Part shown: positions 51,446 through 59,365 of the stretch, one piece after another
Numbering within the stretch: position 1 is the first letter of the stretch
How the letters are laid out: each line of letters starts with the position of its first letter
NCBI GenBank assembly: GCA_965216335.1
Contig: OZ244154.1
Location: 1,364,001-1,428,000 of the forward strand
DNA length: 64,000 nt
Reading direction: 5' to 3'
Source: JAHEJE01 sp965216335
Lineage (GTDB): Bacteria > Pseudomonadota > Alphaproteobacteria > Rhizobiales > Aestuariivirgaceae
Notes under the pieces: model-generated
Told to the model about the DNA's origin: nothing
What the model saw: only the letters and a program-made list of their open reading frames with translations
Database searches by the model: none
Translations under genes and position numbers: made by a program

Positions 51446-53016
51446 CACGCTGGGCGATCGCCGCCGATCTCAACCGGTGCGTCGGCTGCCAGACCTGCAC
51501 CGCCGCCTGCAAGCATGCCAACGCCACCGCACCCGCCGTCCAATGGCGCAAGGTGCTGGATATCGAGGCCGGTGAATACCCCGATGTGCGCCGCGCCTTC
51601 GTGCCGGTGGGCTGCATGCATTGCGACGAACCGCCGTGCCTGGATGTGTGCCCGTCGACCGCCACCGGCCAACGCGACGACGGCATCGTGACCATCGACT
51701 ATGATCTGTGCATCGGCTGCGCCTATTGTGCTGTGGCCTGTCCTTACCAGGCCCGCTCGCGTGTTGATCTGCCTGCAGCCGCCTACGGCAGCAAGGCGAT
51801 GCGTCACGAACAGCAACGCGAGGACCCGGCCCGTATCGGCGTGGCGCAAAAGTGCACGTTCTGTAGCGATCGGATTGATGCCGGCCTGAACAACGGCCTG
51901 ACCCCCGGCATCGATCCAGAAGCGACGCCGGCCTGCGTGGCGGCGTGCATCGCCGATGCCCTGCATTTTGGCGACGCCGACGACCCGAAAAGCAATGTCT
52001 CGAAACTGCTGGCCGAAAACTGCCACTTCCGCATGCATGAGGAACTCGCCACCGGCCCGGGGTTCTATTATCTGTGGGACAAGGCAGGCCGCGGCGACGC
52101 ACCGGCGGGAGGCGCGGAAATGATCGCGGACCCCGTCGGCATGGCATCAGTCGCGCCGGCAATGCAGCAGAGCTGGGACTGGCGGGCGGCGGCGAATTTC
52201 ATCTTCGGCGGGGCCGGCAGCGGCTTGCTCGTCTGCGCTGCGCCCGGAGCCATGTTCGGGGTGGCTGCGGCGCTGCCGATCCTCGCCGGCCTGGTCCTGA
52301 TCGCTCTGGGTCTGACCTGCGTGTGGCTGGAAATCGGCCGGCCGTGGCGCTTCATCAATGTCTACTTTCACGCCCGGCGCTCGTGGATGACCCGCGAGGC
52401 GATGGTTGCCGTGCCGGCCTTCGGCCTTGGGCTTGCGGCTGTATTGACCGGCTCAGCGATACTGACCTGGGCCACGGCACTTTGCGGCCTGGCGTTCCTG
52501 TACTGTCAGGCCCGGATAGTACAGGCGGCAAAAGGCATTCCCGCCTGGCGTCATCCGCGGATCGTTCCACTGATCGTGGCCACAGGATTGACCGAAGGGT
52601 TGAGCCTGTTTGCGATCATTGCGGCGGTGACCGGCGCTGCGCTTTGGTCGGTGGCAGTGGGTCTGATCGCGTTGATCGGACTGCGCCGTCTGGCCTGGCG
52701 AGGCTACCGCGCAAACCTGGGAGCACAGGGCGCGCCGTCGGCGGCGTTGAAGGCGCTTGACGGCGGCTTGCTCGACCTATCTCTGCCGTATCAGGCAGTG
52801 GCGGCAGGGCTGATCCTGGCCGGCCTGCTGATTGCCCCGTTACTGCCGCTGGCGCTGGCCGTTGCGTCTTTGCTGGCGCTGGCAAGCGGTTGGGAGTTCA
52901 AGCGCACGCTGATCACCAAGGCCGCCTTCAATCAGGGCTATGCGGTTGAGCGGATGCCGGCGCGCGGTGCCGGCGACAGCGCGCCCGGCGTCAAGCCGGG
53001 GTGGGTGGTGTCATGA
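51442..53016 (+). CDS. Fused PadC-PadD-like Fe-S and membrane-anchor subunit
   Basis: A 524-residue fusion. Residues 1 to about 215 form a four-cluster ferredoxin subunit of the DmsB type: NRCVGCQTCTAACKHAN, GCMHCDEPPCLDVCP, DLCIGCAYCAVACP and QKCTFCSDRI. From about residue 240 the chain has about eight hydrophobic segments of the DmsC/NrfD-like anchor (GLLVCAAPGAMFGVAAALPIL onward). In Thauera these are separate PadC and PadD proteins of 27 and 26 kDa. The fusion would pass electrons from the molybdoenzyme to quinone. It overlaps padB and the next gene by 4 bases each. Confidence 0.82.
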   Translation: MTRWAIAADLNRCVGCQTCTAACKHANATAPAVQWRKVLDIEAGEYPDVRRAFVPVGCMHCDEPPCLDVCPSTATGQRDDGIVTIDYDLCIGCAYCAVACPYQARSRVDLPAAAYGSKAMRHEQQREDPARIGVAQKCTFCSDRIDAGLNNGLTPGIDPEATPACVAACIADALHFGDADDPKSNVSKLLAENCHFRMHEELATGPGFYYLWDKAGRGDAPAGGAEMIADPVGMASVAPAMQQSWDWRAAANFIFGGAGSGLLVCAAPGAMFGVAAALPILAGLVLIALGLTCVWLEIGRPWRFINVYFHARRSWMTREAMVAVPAFGLGLAAVLTGSAILTWATALCGLAFLYCQARIVQAAKGIPAWRHPRIVPLIVATGLTEGLSLFAIIAAVTGAALWSVAVGLIALIGLRRLAWRGYRANLGAQGAPSAALKALDGGLLDLSLPYQAVAAGLILAGLLIAPLLPLALAVASLLALASGWEFKRTLITKAAFNQGYAVERMPARGAGDSAPGVKPGWVVS

Positions 53017-55196
53017 CGGCCACCGCACGCAAGCACACGGTTTTCCGACAGGCCGGCACCTCCGGCATGGAGCGCTCGTTTGCCCGCGAGGTGGAAAAGC
53101 TCAAGCTCGGCGCCGGCGAGGTGTTCGAGGGCGAAGCCATTCTCGCCGTCACCAAGGCGCTGCTGCAGGCCGGCGTGGCCTATGTCGGCGGTTATCCCGG
53201 TGCGCCGGTCTCCCACCTGATGGACGTTCTGGCCGAGGCCCGCGAACCGGTTCTGGAGCCGATGGGCATCACCTTCGAACAGTCGGCCAGCGAAGCCGGA
53301 GCGGCGGCACTGCTTGGAGCCTCGATCCACTATCCGCTGCGGGGCGCGGTGACCTGGAAGTCCATCGTCGGCACCAATGTGGCGTCCGATGCATTGTCCA
53401 ACCTAGCCTCGGCCGGCGTGACCGGCGGTGCGGTGATCATCGTCGGCGAGGACTATGGCGAAGGCGCAAGCGTTATTCAGGAACGCACCCATGCAACGGC
53501 ACTGAAGTCGTCAATGCTTTTGCTCGATCCCAGATACGACATGGAAAGGCTGGTCGAACTGACCGAGTTGGCCTTCGACCTGTCCGAAGCCGCGCGGTTG
53601 CCCGCCATCATCAGCCTGCGCATCCGTTCCGCCCATATGACCGGATCGTTCGTGTGCAAAGACAATGCCGCGCCGCCGTTTGCAAAGGGCCGCCTGCTGC
53701 CCGGCGCGAAGCAGGACTACGACCGCATCGTGCTGCCGCCATCGACCTATGCCCATGAGCGCGACAAGGTCGAGGCCCGGCTTCCCGCCGCGCGCAAGTT
53801 TGTAATCGACAACGACATCAACGAGGTCTACCCCGGCGCGCGCGACAAGATCGGCATCATCCTGCAAGGCGGCACCTATGGCGCGGTGCTGCGGGCGCTC
53901 AGTCTGCTCGGCGCTGCCGATGCCTTCGGCTCAACGCCGGTGCCGCTGCTGGTTCTCAATGTCATCCACCCGCTTGTACCCGAACAGATCGCCGCCTTCA
54001 TAGAGGGTAAGTCCAGCGTGCTCGTTGTCGAGGAGGGCAATCCGGCATTCATCGAAAACGAGATCCGTGCCATTGCCCAGCAAGGCGGCCTGACATGCCG
54101 GGTGCGCGGCAAGGATGTGCTGCCGACGGCCGGTGAATATACCCTCGATGTGATTCGCGATGGCATCGGCGCCTTTCTGGCCGACGAGGACAAGACCAGG
54201 GGCGGGCTGGGCGGTAAGGCCGCACGCGCGCTCAAGACGGTTCGTGACGGCCGGGCAAAGGCCGGCCGCAAACTTACCAGCCTGCCGCCGCCGCGCCCGC
54301 CGGGCTTTTGCACCGGCTGCCCGGAACGGCCGGTCTTCACGGCCCTGCAACTGTTGCAGCGCGAGCGCGGCAAGATCCACGTCTCATCCGATATCGGCTG
54401 CAGCACGTTCTCGACCCTGCCACCGTTCAACACCGGTTCGACGGTGCTCGGCTACGGCATGAGCCTGGCCTCGGGCGGTGCGGTCGGTCCTGTGCTCGAT
54501 CAGCCCGGCGTTGCCGTCATGGGCGATGGCGGTTTCTGGCACAATGGTCTGGTGACCGGCGCCATCAATTCACAGTGGAACGGCCATGACTCCGTCCTGG
54601 TGGTGCTGGAGAACGGCTATGCCTCGGCCACCGGCCAGCAGCATGTGCCCTCGACCGGATCGACGCCATGGGGGCGGCGCATCAAGGTATCCATCGAGAG
54701 CACGCTGAGGGCCATCGGCGTGAATTGGCTCAAGCGGGTGGACTCCTACAATGTCACGCGCACGCTGAAGACGCTGCGGGCCGCGTTCGATGCCCCCGAC
54801 AAGGGCCTGCGGGTCGTCTTGTCGGACAACGAATGCATGCTGGCCCGGCAACGGCGCGACAAGCAGCGAGTGGCCGCGCGGACCGCCGCCGGCAAGACCG
54901 TTTTCAGGGAACGCTTCGGCGTCGACGAGGAGGTGTGCAGCGGCGATCACTCGTGCATGCGTCTGTCCGGTTGTCCGTCGCTCACCTTGCGCAGCGGCTA
55001 CGACCCGCTCAAGGATGGCCCGGCGGCGATGGTCGATCCGACCTGCGTGGCCTGCGGCCTGTGCGGCGAGGCGGCTCACGCCGCAGCATTGTGCCCGTCG
55101 TTCTACCGGGCCCGCGCCATCGTCAATCCCGGCCCGCTCCGCAAGGCATGGACGCGGATCGAGGCCAGACTTCTGGCTGTCATGGGGGCGTCATGA
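53013..55196 (+). CDS. iorA: Indolepyruvate:ferredoxin oxidoreductase alpha subunit
   Basis: A 727-residue IorA-type protein. The N-terminal pyrimidine domain has YVGGYPGAPVSHLMDVLAE and FEQSASEAGAAALLGAS. The thiamine-diphosphate domain has VMGDGGFWHNGLVTGAINSQ followed by VLENGYASATGQQ. The C-terminal ferredoxin region has CSGDHSCMRLSGCPS and DPTCVACGLCGEAAH. The enzyme converts aryl-pyruvates to aryl-acetyl-CoA with ferredoxin reduction, which would feed phenylacetyl-CoA directly to the PadB-type enzyme. It might instead act on phenylglyoxylate. The ATG at 53013 overlaps the previous stop. Confidence 0.9.
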   Translation: MTATARKHTVFRQAGTSGMERSFAREVEKLKLGAGEVFEGEAILAVTKALLQAGVAYVGGYPGAPVSHLMDVLAEAREPVLEPMGITFEQSASEAGAAALLGASIHYPLRGAVTWKSIVGTNVASDALSNLASAGVTGGAVIIVGEDYGEGASVIQERTHATALKSSMLLLDPRYDMERLVELTELAFDLSEAARLPAIISLRIRSAHMTGSFVCKDNAAPPFAKGRLLPGAKQDYDRIVLPPSTYAHERDKVEARLPAARKFVIDNDINEVYPGARDKIGIILQGGTYGAVLRALSLLGAADAFGSTPVPLLVLNVIHPLVPEQIAAFIEGKSSVLVVEEGNPAFIENEIRAIAQQGGLTCRVRGKDVLPTAGEYTLDVIRDGIGAFLADEDKTRGGLGGKAARALKTVRDGRAKAGRKLTSLPPPRPPGFCTGCPERPVFTALQLLQRERGKIHVSSDIGCSTFSTLPPFNTGSTVLGYGMSLASGGAVGPVLDQPGVAVMGDGGFWHNGLVTGAINSQWNGHDSVLVVLENGYASATGQQHVPSTGSTPWGRRIKVSIESTLRAIGVNWLKRVDSYNVTRTLKTLRAAFDAPDKGLRVVLSDNECMLARQRRDKQRVAARTAAGKTVFRERFGVDEEVCSGDHSCMRLSGCPSLTLRSGYDPLKDGPAAMVDPTCVACGLCGEAAHAAALCPSFYRARAIVNPGPLRKAWTRIEARLLAVMGAS

Positions 55197-56650
55197 ACAA
55201 CGATCGCCCCATATGCGTACTTGTGGCCGCGCTGGGCGGCCAGGGCGGTGGGGTGCTGGCCGACTGGCTGGTCGCTGCAGCCCGCATCAAAGGCCTCAAG
55301 GCCCAGGCGACCTCCATTCCCGGCGTGGCGCAAAGAACCGGGGCGACCACATACTACTTCGAAGTCTATCCGCAACATGAGCTGGCGGCGCGACCGGGGC
55401 GACCGGCGCGGCCGGTGTTTTCGATCTATCCGGCGGCCGGGTCCGTCGACCTGATGGTGTCGTTCGAACCGATGGAAGCCGCGCGCGCCCTGTCCGGCGG
55501 ATTTATCTGTGAGAACACCACGGTGATCACCGCGCGTGAGCGGATTTTCAGCACTGCCGAGAAGATCAAACCCGGCGATGGTGCGGTGCCGGCCGGCCCT
55601 GTCTTGCAGGCATTGCAAGGATGTGCCGGAGCGTTGCGCACATTGGACATGAACAAGACAGCCCGCTGCGCCGGCTGTCATCCCAATGCGGTCATGTTCG
55701 GCGCCATGGCGGCAAGCGGTGTTCTTCCCATGAGCGCGGACAACTGCCGTGAGGCGATTACTCATGCCGGTGTTGCGGTTGCGAGCAATCTCGCGGGCTT
55801 TGCCGCCGGTATGAACCTGTCTGAGGAACCTGCGACTTTCACCGATGAAGCATCACAATCCTTCAAGCCCGCGCCGGAGGAACTTGCACCTGCCGTGTCG
55901 GCACTGCCGGAGGCCGTGCAGCCCATGGCCGGTCATGCCACCGCGCATCTGCTCGACTATCAGGACGAGCCTTACGCCCGGCGCTACCTTGAGCGGTTGG
56001 GAAAAGTCATTGCAGACGACAGCGGTGAGCACGATTACAAACTGTCTGTTCTTGTCGCGCGCCGCCTTGCCGCCTGGATGGCGTTTGAGGACGTTGCCCG
56101 CGTCGCCGAATTGAAAATCCGTCCTGGCCGCCTGGCGCGCATACGCCGCGAACTCGCCATCGATGATGACGTTCCGCTCACGGTGCACGACTACCTGAAG
56201 CCGAGCCGCGGCGAACTGGAAGGGGTTCTGCCCGCCGCGCTCGGCAATTGGCTGCCAAAACGGCAGGCCGTCAAACACGGCGGCGGAATTGCCCTGAAGG
56301 TCCGCACATCGGGCCCGATCGGCTGGCTGGTTCTGCGTTCGCTTGCCGCGCTGAAGGCATGGCGCCCGGCGACCGTGCGGTTCAAGCGCGAACAGGAGAT
56401 GATCGAACGCTGGCTGCAATCGGTTACGTCGGCGTTGCACGCGGACTACGAGCTAGCTTGCGATGTGGCGGAGCTTGCGGTGTGGGCACGCGGCTACGGC
56501 GATGTCCGGCATCGCGGTTTTGCCCGCCTGGCGCAGATACTTGATGACTGGCCGCAACACATCGCTGCGGACAGGAAAAGCCTGGGTGAAACAGTCCGGC
56601 AATCTCTTGCTCAGGCGCATACCGACCCGGACGCGGAGGTGACCCCATGA
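55193..56650 (+). CDS. iorB: Indolepyruvate oxidoreductase beta subunit with C-terminal extension
   Basis: A 485-residue protein. The first 190 residues are the gamma-type domain of 2-oxoacid:ferredoxin oxidoreductases: LVAALGGQGGGVLADWLVAA, TSIPGVAQRTGATTYYFEVYP and SFEPMEAARAL. IorB is usually about 200 residues. The additional 290 residues (YQDEPYARRYLERLGKVI, VLVARRLAAWMAFEDVARVAELK, FKREQEMIERWL) resemble the DUF6537-type domain found in single-chain indolepyruvate oxidoreductases. ATGA overlaps couple it to iorA and to the ligase. Confidence 0.87.
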   Translation: MNNDRPICVLVAALGGQGGGVLADWLVAAARIKGLKAQATSIPGVAQRTGATTYYFEVYPQHELAARPGRPARPVFSIYPAAGSVDLMVSFEPMEAARALSGGFICENTTVITARERIFSTAEKIKPGDGAVPAGPVLQALQGCAGALRTLDMNKTARCAGCHPNAVMFGAMAASGVLPMSADNCREAITHAGVAVASNLAGFAAGMNLSEEPATFTDEASQSFKPAPEELAPAVSALPEAVQPMAGHATAHLLDYQDEPYARRYLERLGKVIADDSGEHDYKLSVLVARRLAAWMAFEDVARVAELKIRPGRLARIRRELAIDDDVPLTVHDYLKPSRGELEGVLPAALGNWLPKRQAVKHGGGIALKVRTSGPIGWLVLRSLAALKAWRPATVRFKREQEMIERWLQSVTSALHADYELACDVAELAVWARGYGDVRHRGFARLAQILDDWPQHIAADRKSLGETVRQSLAQAHTDPDAEVTP

Positions 56651-57990
56651 CCAATCTTGCCCAACAGCTCTCGATGTCCCCGCCGGACTTCATGTTCGAG
56701 CGTGATGTGGAGACATTGCCGCGTGCGGCGCTGCAGTCCCTGCAGGTCGAGCGTCTGCAATGGACCCTGGCGAGGGCCTACGAAAGAGTAGTGCATTACC
56801 GCCGCGCGTTCGATGAGGCCGGCGTCAAACCGGACCGGTTGAAGTCGCTGGATGACCTGAAACACTTCCCGTTCACGGTGAAGACGGACCTGCGTGACAA
56901 CTATCCGTTCGGGATGTTTGCCGCACCGCACAGCGAGCTGCGCCGACTGCATGCCTCATCGGGCACAACCGGCAAGCCGACAGTAGTGACCTACACGCAA
57001 GGCGATATCGATCGCTGGGCCGGGCTGATGGCACGCTCAATGGCGGCAGCCGGTGCCAGGCCGGGCGATATCGTGCACAATGCTTATGGCTACGGCCTGT
57101 TCACCGGCGGACTGGGCGCCCACTACGGCGCTGAACGGCTGGGCTGCATCGTGGTGCCGGTATCCGGCGGCGGCACCGAACGGCAGGTCGTCCTGTTGCA
57201 GGATTTCGCCGCCGGCATTCTGTGCTCGACACCGTCCTATGCGCTGAACATCGCCGAAGTCGCCGAACAGCAGGGTATCGACATCAAGGCGCTTCCGGTC
57301 CGGCGCGGCATCTTCGGCGCTGAGCCGTGGAGCGAGGAAATGCGGGCCGAACTTGACCGGCGGCTCGGCATCACCGCCGTGGACATCTACGGTCTGTCGG
57401 AGATCATGGGTCCGGGAGTGGCGTGTGAATGCGACACCGCGCGCGCCGGGCTGCACGGCTGGGAGGACCATTTCCTGTTCGAAATCATCGATCCCGAAAC
57501 GCTCGAACCGTTGCCGATGGGTGAAACCGGCGAGCTGGTGATCACCACTCTGACCAAAGAAGCCCTGCCGTTGGTGCGTTACCGCACCCGTGACATTACC
57601 CGGCTGACCGACGAGCCGTGTGCCTGCGGACGCAGCCATGTGCGCATTCTGAGAGTGACCGGCCGAGGCGACGACATGATGATCATTCGCGGGGTCAATG
57701 TGTATCCTTCGCAGGTTGAAGCGGTTCTGGTTGGGCTGTCGGGACTGTCACCGCACTACCAGATCGTGCTTGGGCAAGAACGCGCCATGGACACGATGAC
57801 CGTCGAGGTCGAGATTTCACCGGATGCCCCGGCCGGCGATGACGATCTGGCTGCCAAGGCCGGCGAGGTGCGCCACCACATCAAGTCGATCATCGGCGTC
57901 AGCTGCGACGTGACGGCCAAACGCCCCGGCGAGGTGCCGAGGTCACAAGGCAAGGCGGTGCGGGTGCGCGATCTCAGGAAGGGATCATAG
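56647..57990 (+). CDS. paaK: Phenylacetate-CoA ligase
   Basis: A 447-residue AMP-forming ligase of the PaaK family. The nucleotide-binding loop is LHASSGTTGKPTVVTYT; GIFGAEPWSEEMRAEL, VDIYGLSEIMGPGVA and LPLVRYRTRDITRL are further family motifs; RGDDMMIIRGVNVYPSQVE marks the hinge and C-terminal domain. It activates phenylacetate (or an indole or hydroxy-phenyl analogue) to the CoA ester used by the PadB-type enzyme. In anaerobic systems this gene is called padJ. It ends the five-gene overlapping operon. Confidence 0.93.
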   Translation: MTNLAQQLSMSPPDFMFERDVETLPRAALQSLQVERLQWTLARAYERVVHYRRAFDEAGVKPDRLKSLDDLKHFPFTVKTDLRDNYPFGMFAAPHSELRRLHASSGTTGKPTVVTYTQGDIDRWAGLMARSMAAAGARPGDIVHNAYGYGLFTGGLGAHYGAERLGCIVVPVSGGGTERQVVLLQDFAAGILCSTPSYALNIAEVAEQQGIDIKALPVRRGIFGAEPWSEEMRAELDRRLGITAVDIYGLSEIMGPGVACECDTARAGLHGWEDHFLFEIIDPETLEPLPMGETGELVITTLTKEALPLVRYRTRDITRLTDEPCACGRSHVRILRVTGRGDDMMIIRGVNVYPSQVEAVLVGLSGLSPHYQIVLGQERAMDTMTVEVEISPDAPAGDDDLAAKAGEVRHHIKSIIGVSCDVTAKRPGEVPRSQGKAVRVRDLRKGS

Positions 57991-58010
57991 TTACGCGGTA
58001 GAAATGGGGG

Positions 58011-58535
58011 CTACGCTTGCGGGACGGCCTGGTCCATGTCATCCGGCGGGGGCCCGTCGGTTTCGGGAAGCTTTCCCAACTCCTTGATCACCAGCTCGAC
58101 GTGCTCTTGTTCTTCTTCGGCAAATTCGGCCGCGAAGCGCTTGACCTCGGCATCATCCGTCGTCTTCAGCAGGCGGTCGAAGAACTCAAAGGCATTCTGT
58201 TCCGCCTGTAGCGCGAGTTGCAGCGCCTGGCGCGGGGTCATCAGATAATGCATGTCGCCCATGTCGAGCGCCTCGGGGCTCTCGCTGCCCGGCCACTTGA
58301 ACGCCAGCGGTTTAATCTCGGGCACATCCATGCCGGGCATCTGTTCCAGAATGTCAGCGGCGTGCAGGCCCTCGATCCGCGACAGTTCGCGAAACAGCTT
58401 TGCGAGCTCGGTGTTGTTGTGCATGTCCATCTGCTCGGCCAGAAATGCATAGCGTTCCTGCGCATCCAGCTCCATTTGATAGGCGTGCGCCAAAAGCTCG
58501 CCGGCGGACGCGATATCGGCCTTGCTTTCGGTCAT
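58011..58535 (-). CDS. Ferritin-like/rubrerythrin-type protein
   Basis: A 174-residue four-helix protein with two diiron ligand pairs: MELDAQERYAFLAEQ with EGLHAADILEQM, and QAEQNAFEFFDRLL with AEEEQEHVELVIKEL (E-x-x-H motifs). No rubredoxin domain is present. It overlaps korB's end by 4 bases and is transcribed with korAB. It probably protects oxygen-sensitive ferredoxin enzymes by removing peroxide, or stores iron for cluster assembly; this is inferred from location. Confidence 0.85.
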   Translation of the reverse strand: MTESKADIASAGELLAHAYQMELDAQERYAFLAEQMDMHNNTELAKLFRELSRIEGLHAADILEQMPGMDVPEIKPLAFKWPGSESPEALDMGDMHYLMTPRQALQLALQAEQNAFEFFDRLLKTTDDAEVKRFAAEFAEEEQEHVELVIKELGKLPETDGPPPDDMDQAVPQA

Positions 58536-59365
58536 AAGGCGAACTCCTCTTCCAGTCTTGCCGGGTCGCCGGCCGTGTCCTCCACGTGGGTTTCGTAGGG
58601 TTTGCGCCGGCCGCGATAGAGAATGCCGACATTGAAGCCGTCATCGGTCATGATACGGCGCGCGGCGCGGGACGGATCGTCGGTGGGTTCGACGGGTGCC
58701 GGATGAGTCTGGGTCTTCCAGGCGCGTTCATCCGGCCGGAACGTGACGCACGGACTGAGTATCTCGACAAAGGAAAATCCCGGGTGCAGGACGGCCTCGA
58801 CGATGGTCCGTGTCGTGCTCTTGATGTCGCCGGAGAACTCGCGGGCAACGAAATTGGCACCCGAGGCCAGCGCGATGACCAGCGGATGGAACGGGCTGAG
58901 GCCAGTGCCGCCCGGCGACAGGGCCGAGTCCCAATCCGGCTCGGTGGTCGGCGACGGCTGGCCCTTTGTCATGCCGTAGACCCGGTTGTCCATGACGATA
59001 TAGGTCATGTCGACGTTGCGCCGGCAGGCATGCAGAAAATGATTGCCACCGATGGAAAACCCATCGCCGTCGCCGCTCATGACCATCACCGTCAGGTCCG
59101 GCCGGGCCACCTTGAGCCCGGCGCCCAGCGCCAGCGAACGGCCATGCACGCCGTGGAACCCGTAGCAGTTCGTGTAGGCCGGGATGCGCGAAGAACACCC
59201 GATGCCAGATATGACGGCGATGTCTTCGGGCGGAGTGCCGAGCTCGGCCAGCGCCTTGGTGATCGACAGCAGCACGTGAAAGTCGCCGCAGCCCGGGCAC
59301 CAGACCGGTGTCAGGCCGGACTTGTAGTCGCTGGCCTTGAAGGTTGGGCTTTGCTGAATGTTCAT
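58532..59365 (-). CDS. korB: 2-oxoglutarate:ferredoxin oxidoreductase beta subunit
   Basis: A 277-residue KorB-type subunit. The thiamine-diphosphate and Fe-S-binding segments are TPVWCPGCGDFHVLLSI, GIGCSSRIPAYTNCYGFHGVHGR, VMSGDGDGFSIGGNHF and YIVMDNRVYGMTKGQPSPT. KorAB of Thauera reduces the ferredoxin that drives benzoyl-CoA reductase, which fits the neighbouring ring-degradation genes. The ATG at 59365 overlaps the korA stop by 4 bases. Confidence 0.93.
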   Translation of the reverse strand: MNIQQSPTFKASDYKSGLTPVWCPGCGDFHVLLSITKALAELGTPPEDIAVISGIGCSSRIPAYTNCYGFHGVHGRSLALGAGLKVARPDLTVMVMSGDGDGFSIGGNHFLHACRRNVDMTYIVMDNRVYGMTKGQPSPTTEPDWDSALSPGGTGLSPFHPLVIALASGANFVAREFSGDIKSTTRTIVEAVLHPGFSFVEILSPCVTFRPDERAWKTQTHPAPVEPTDDPSRAARRIMTDDGFNVGILYRGRRKPYETHVEDTAGDPARLEEEFAL

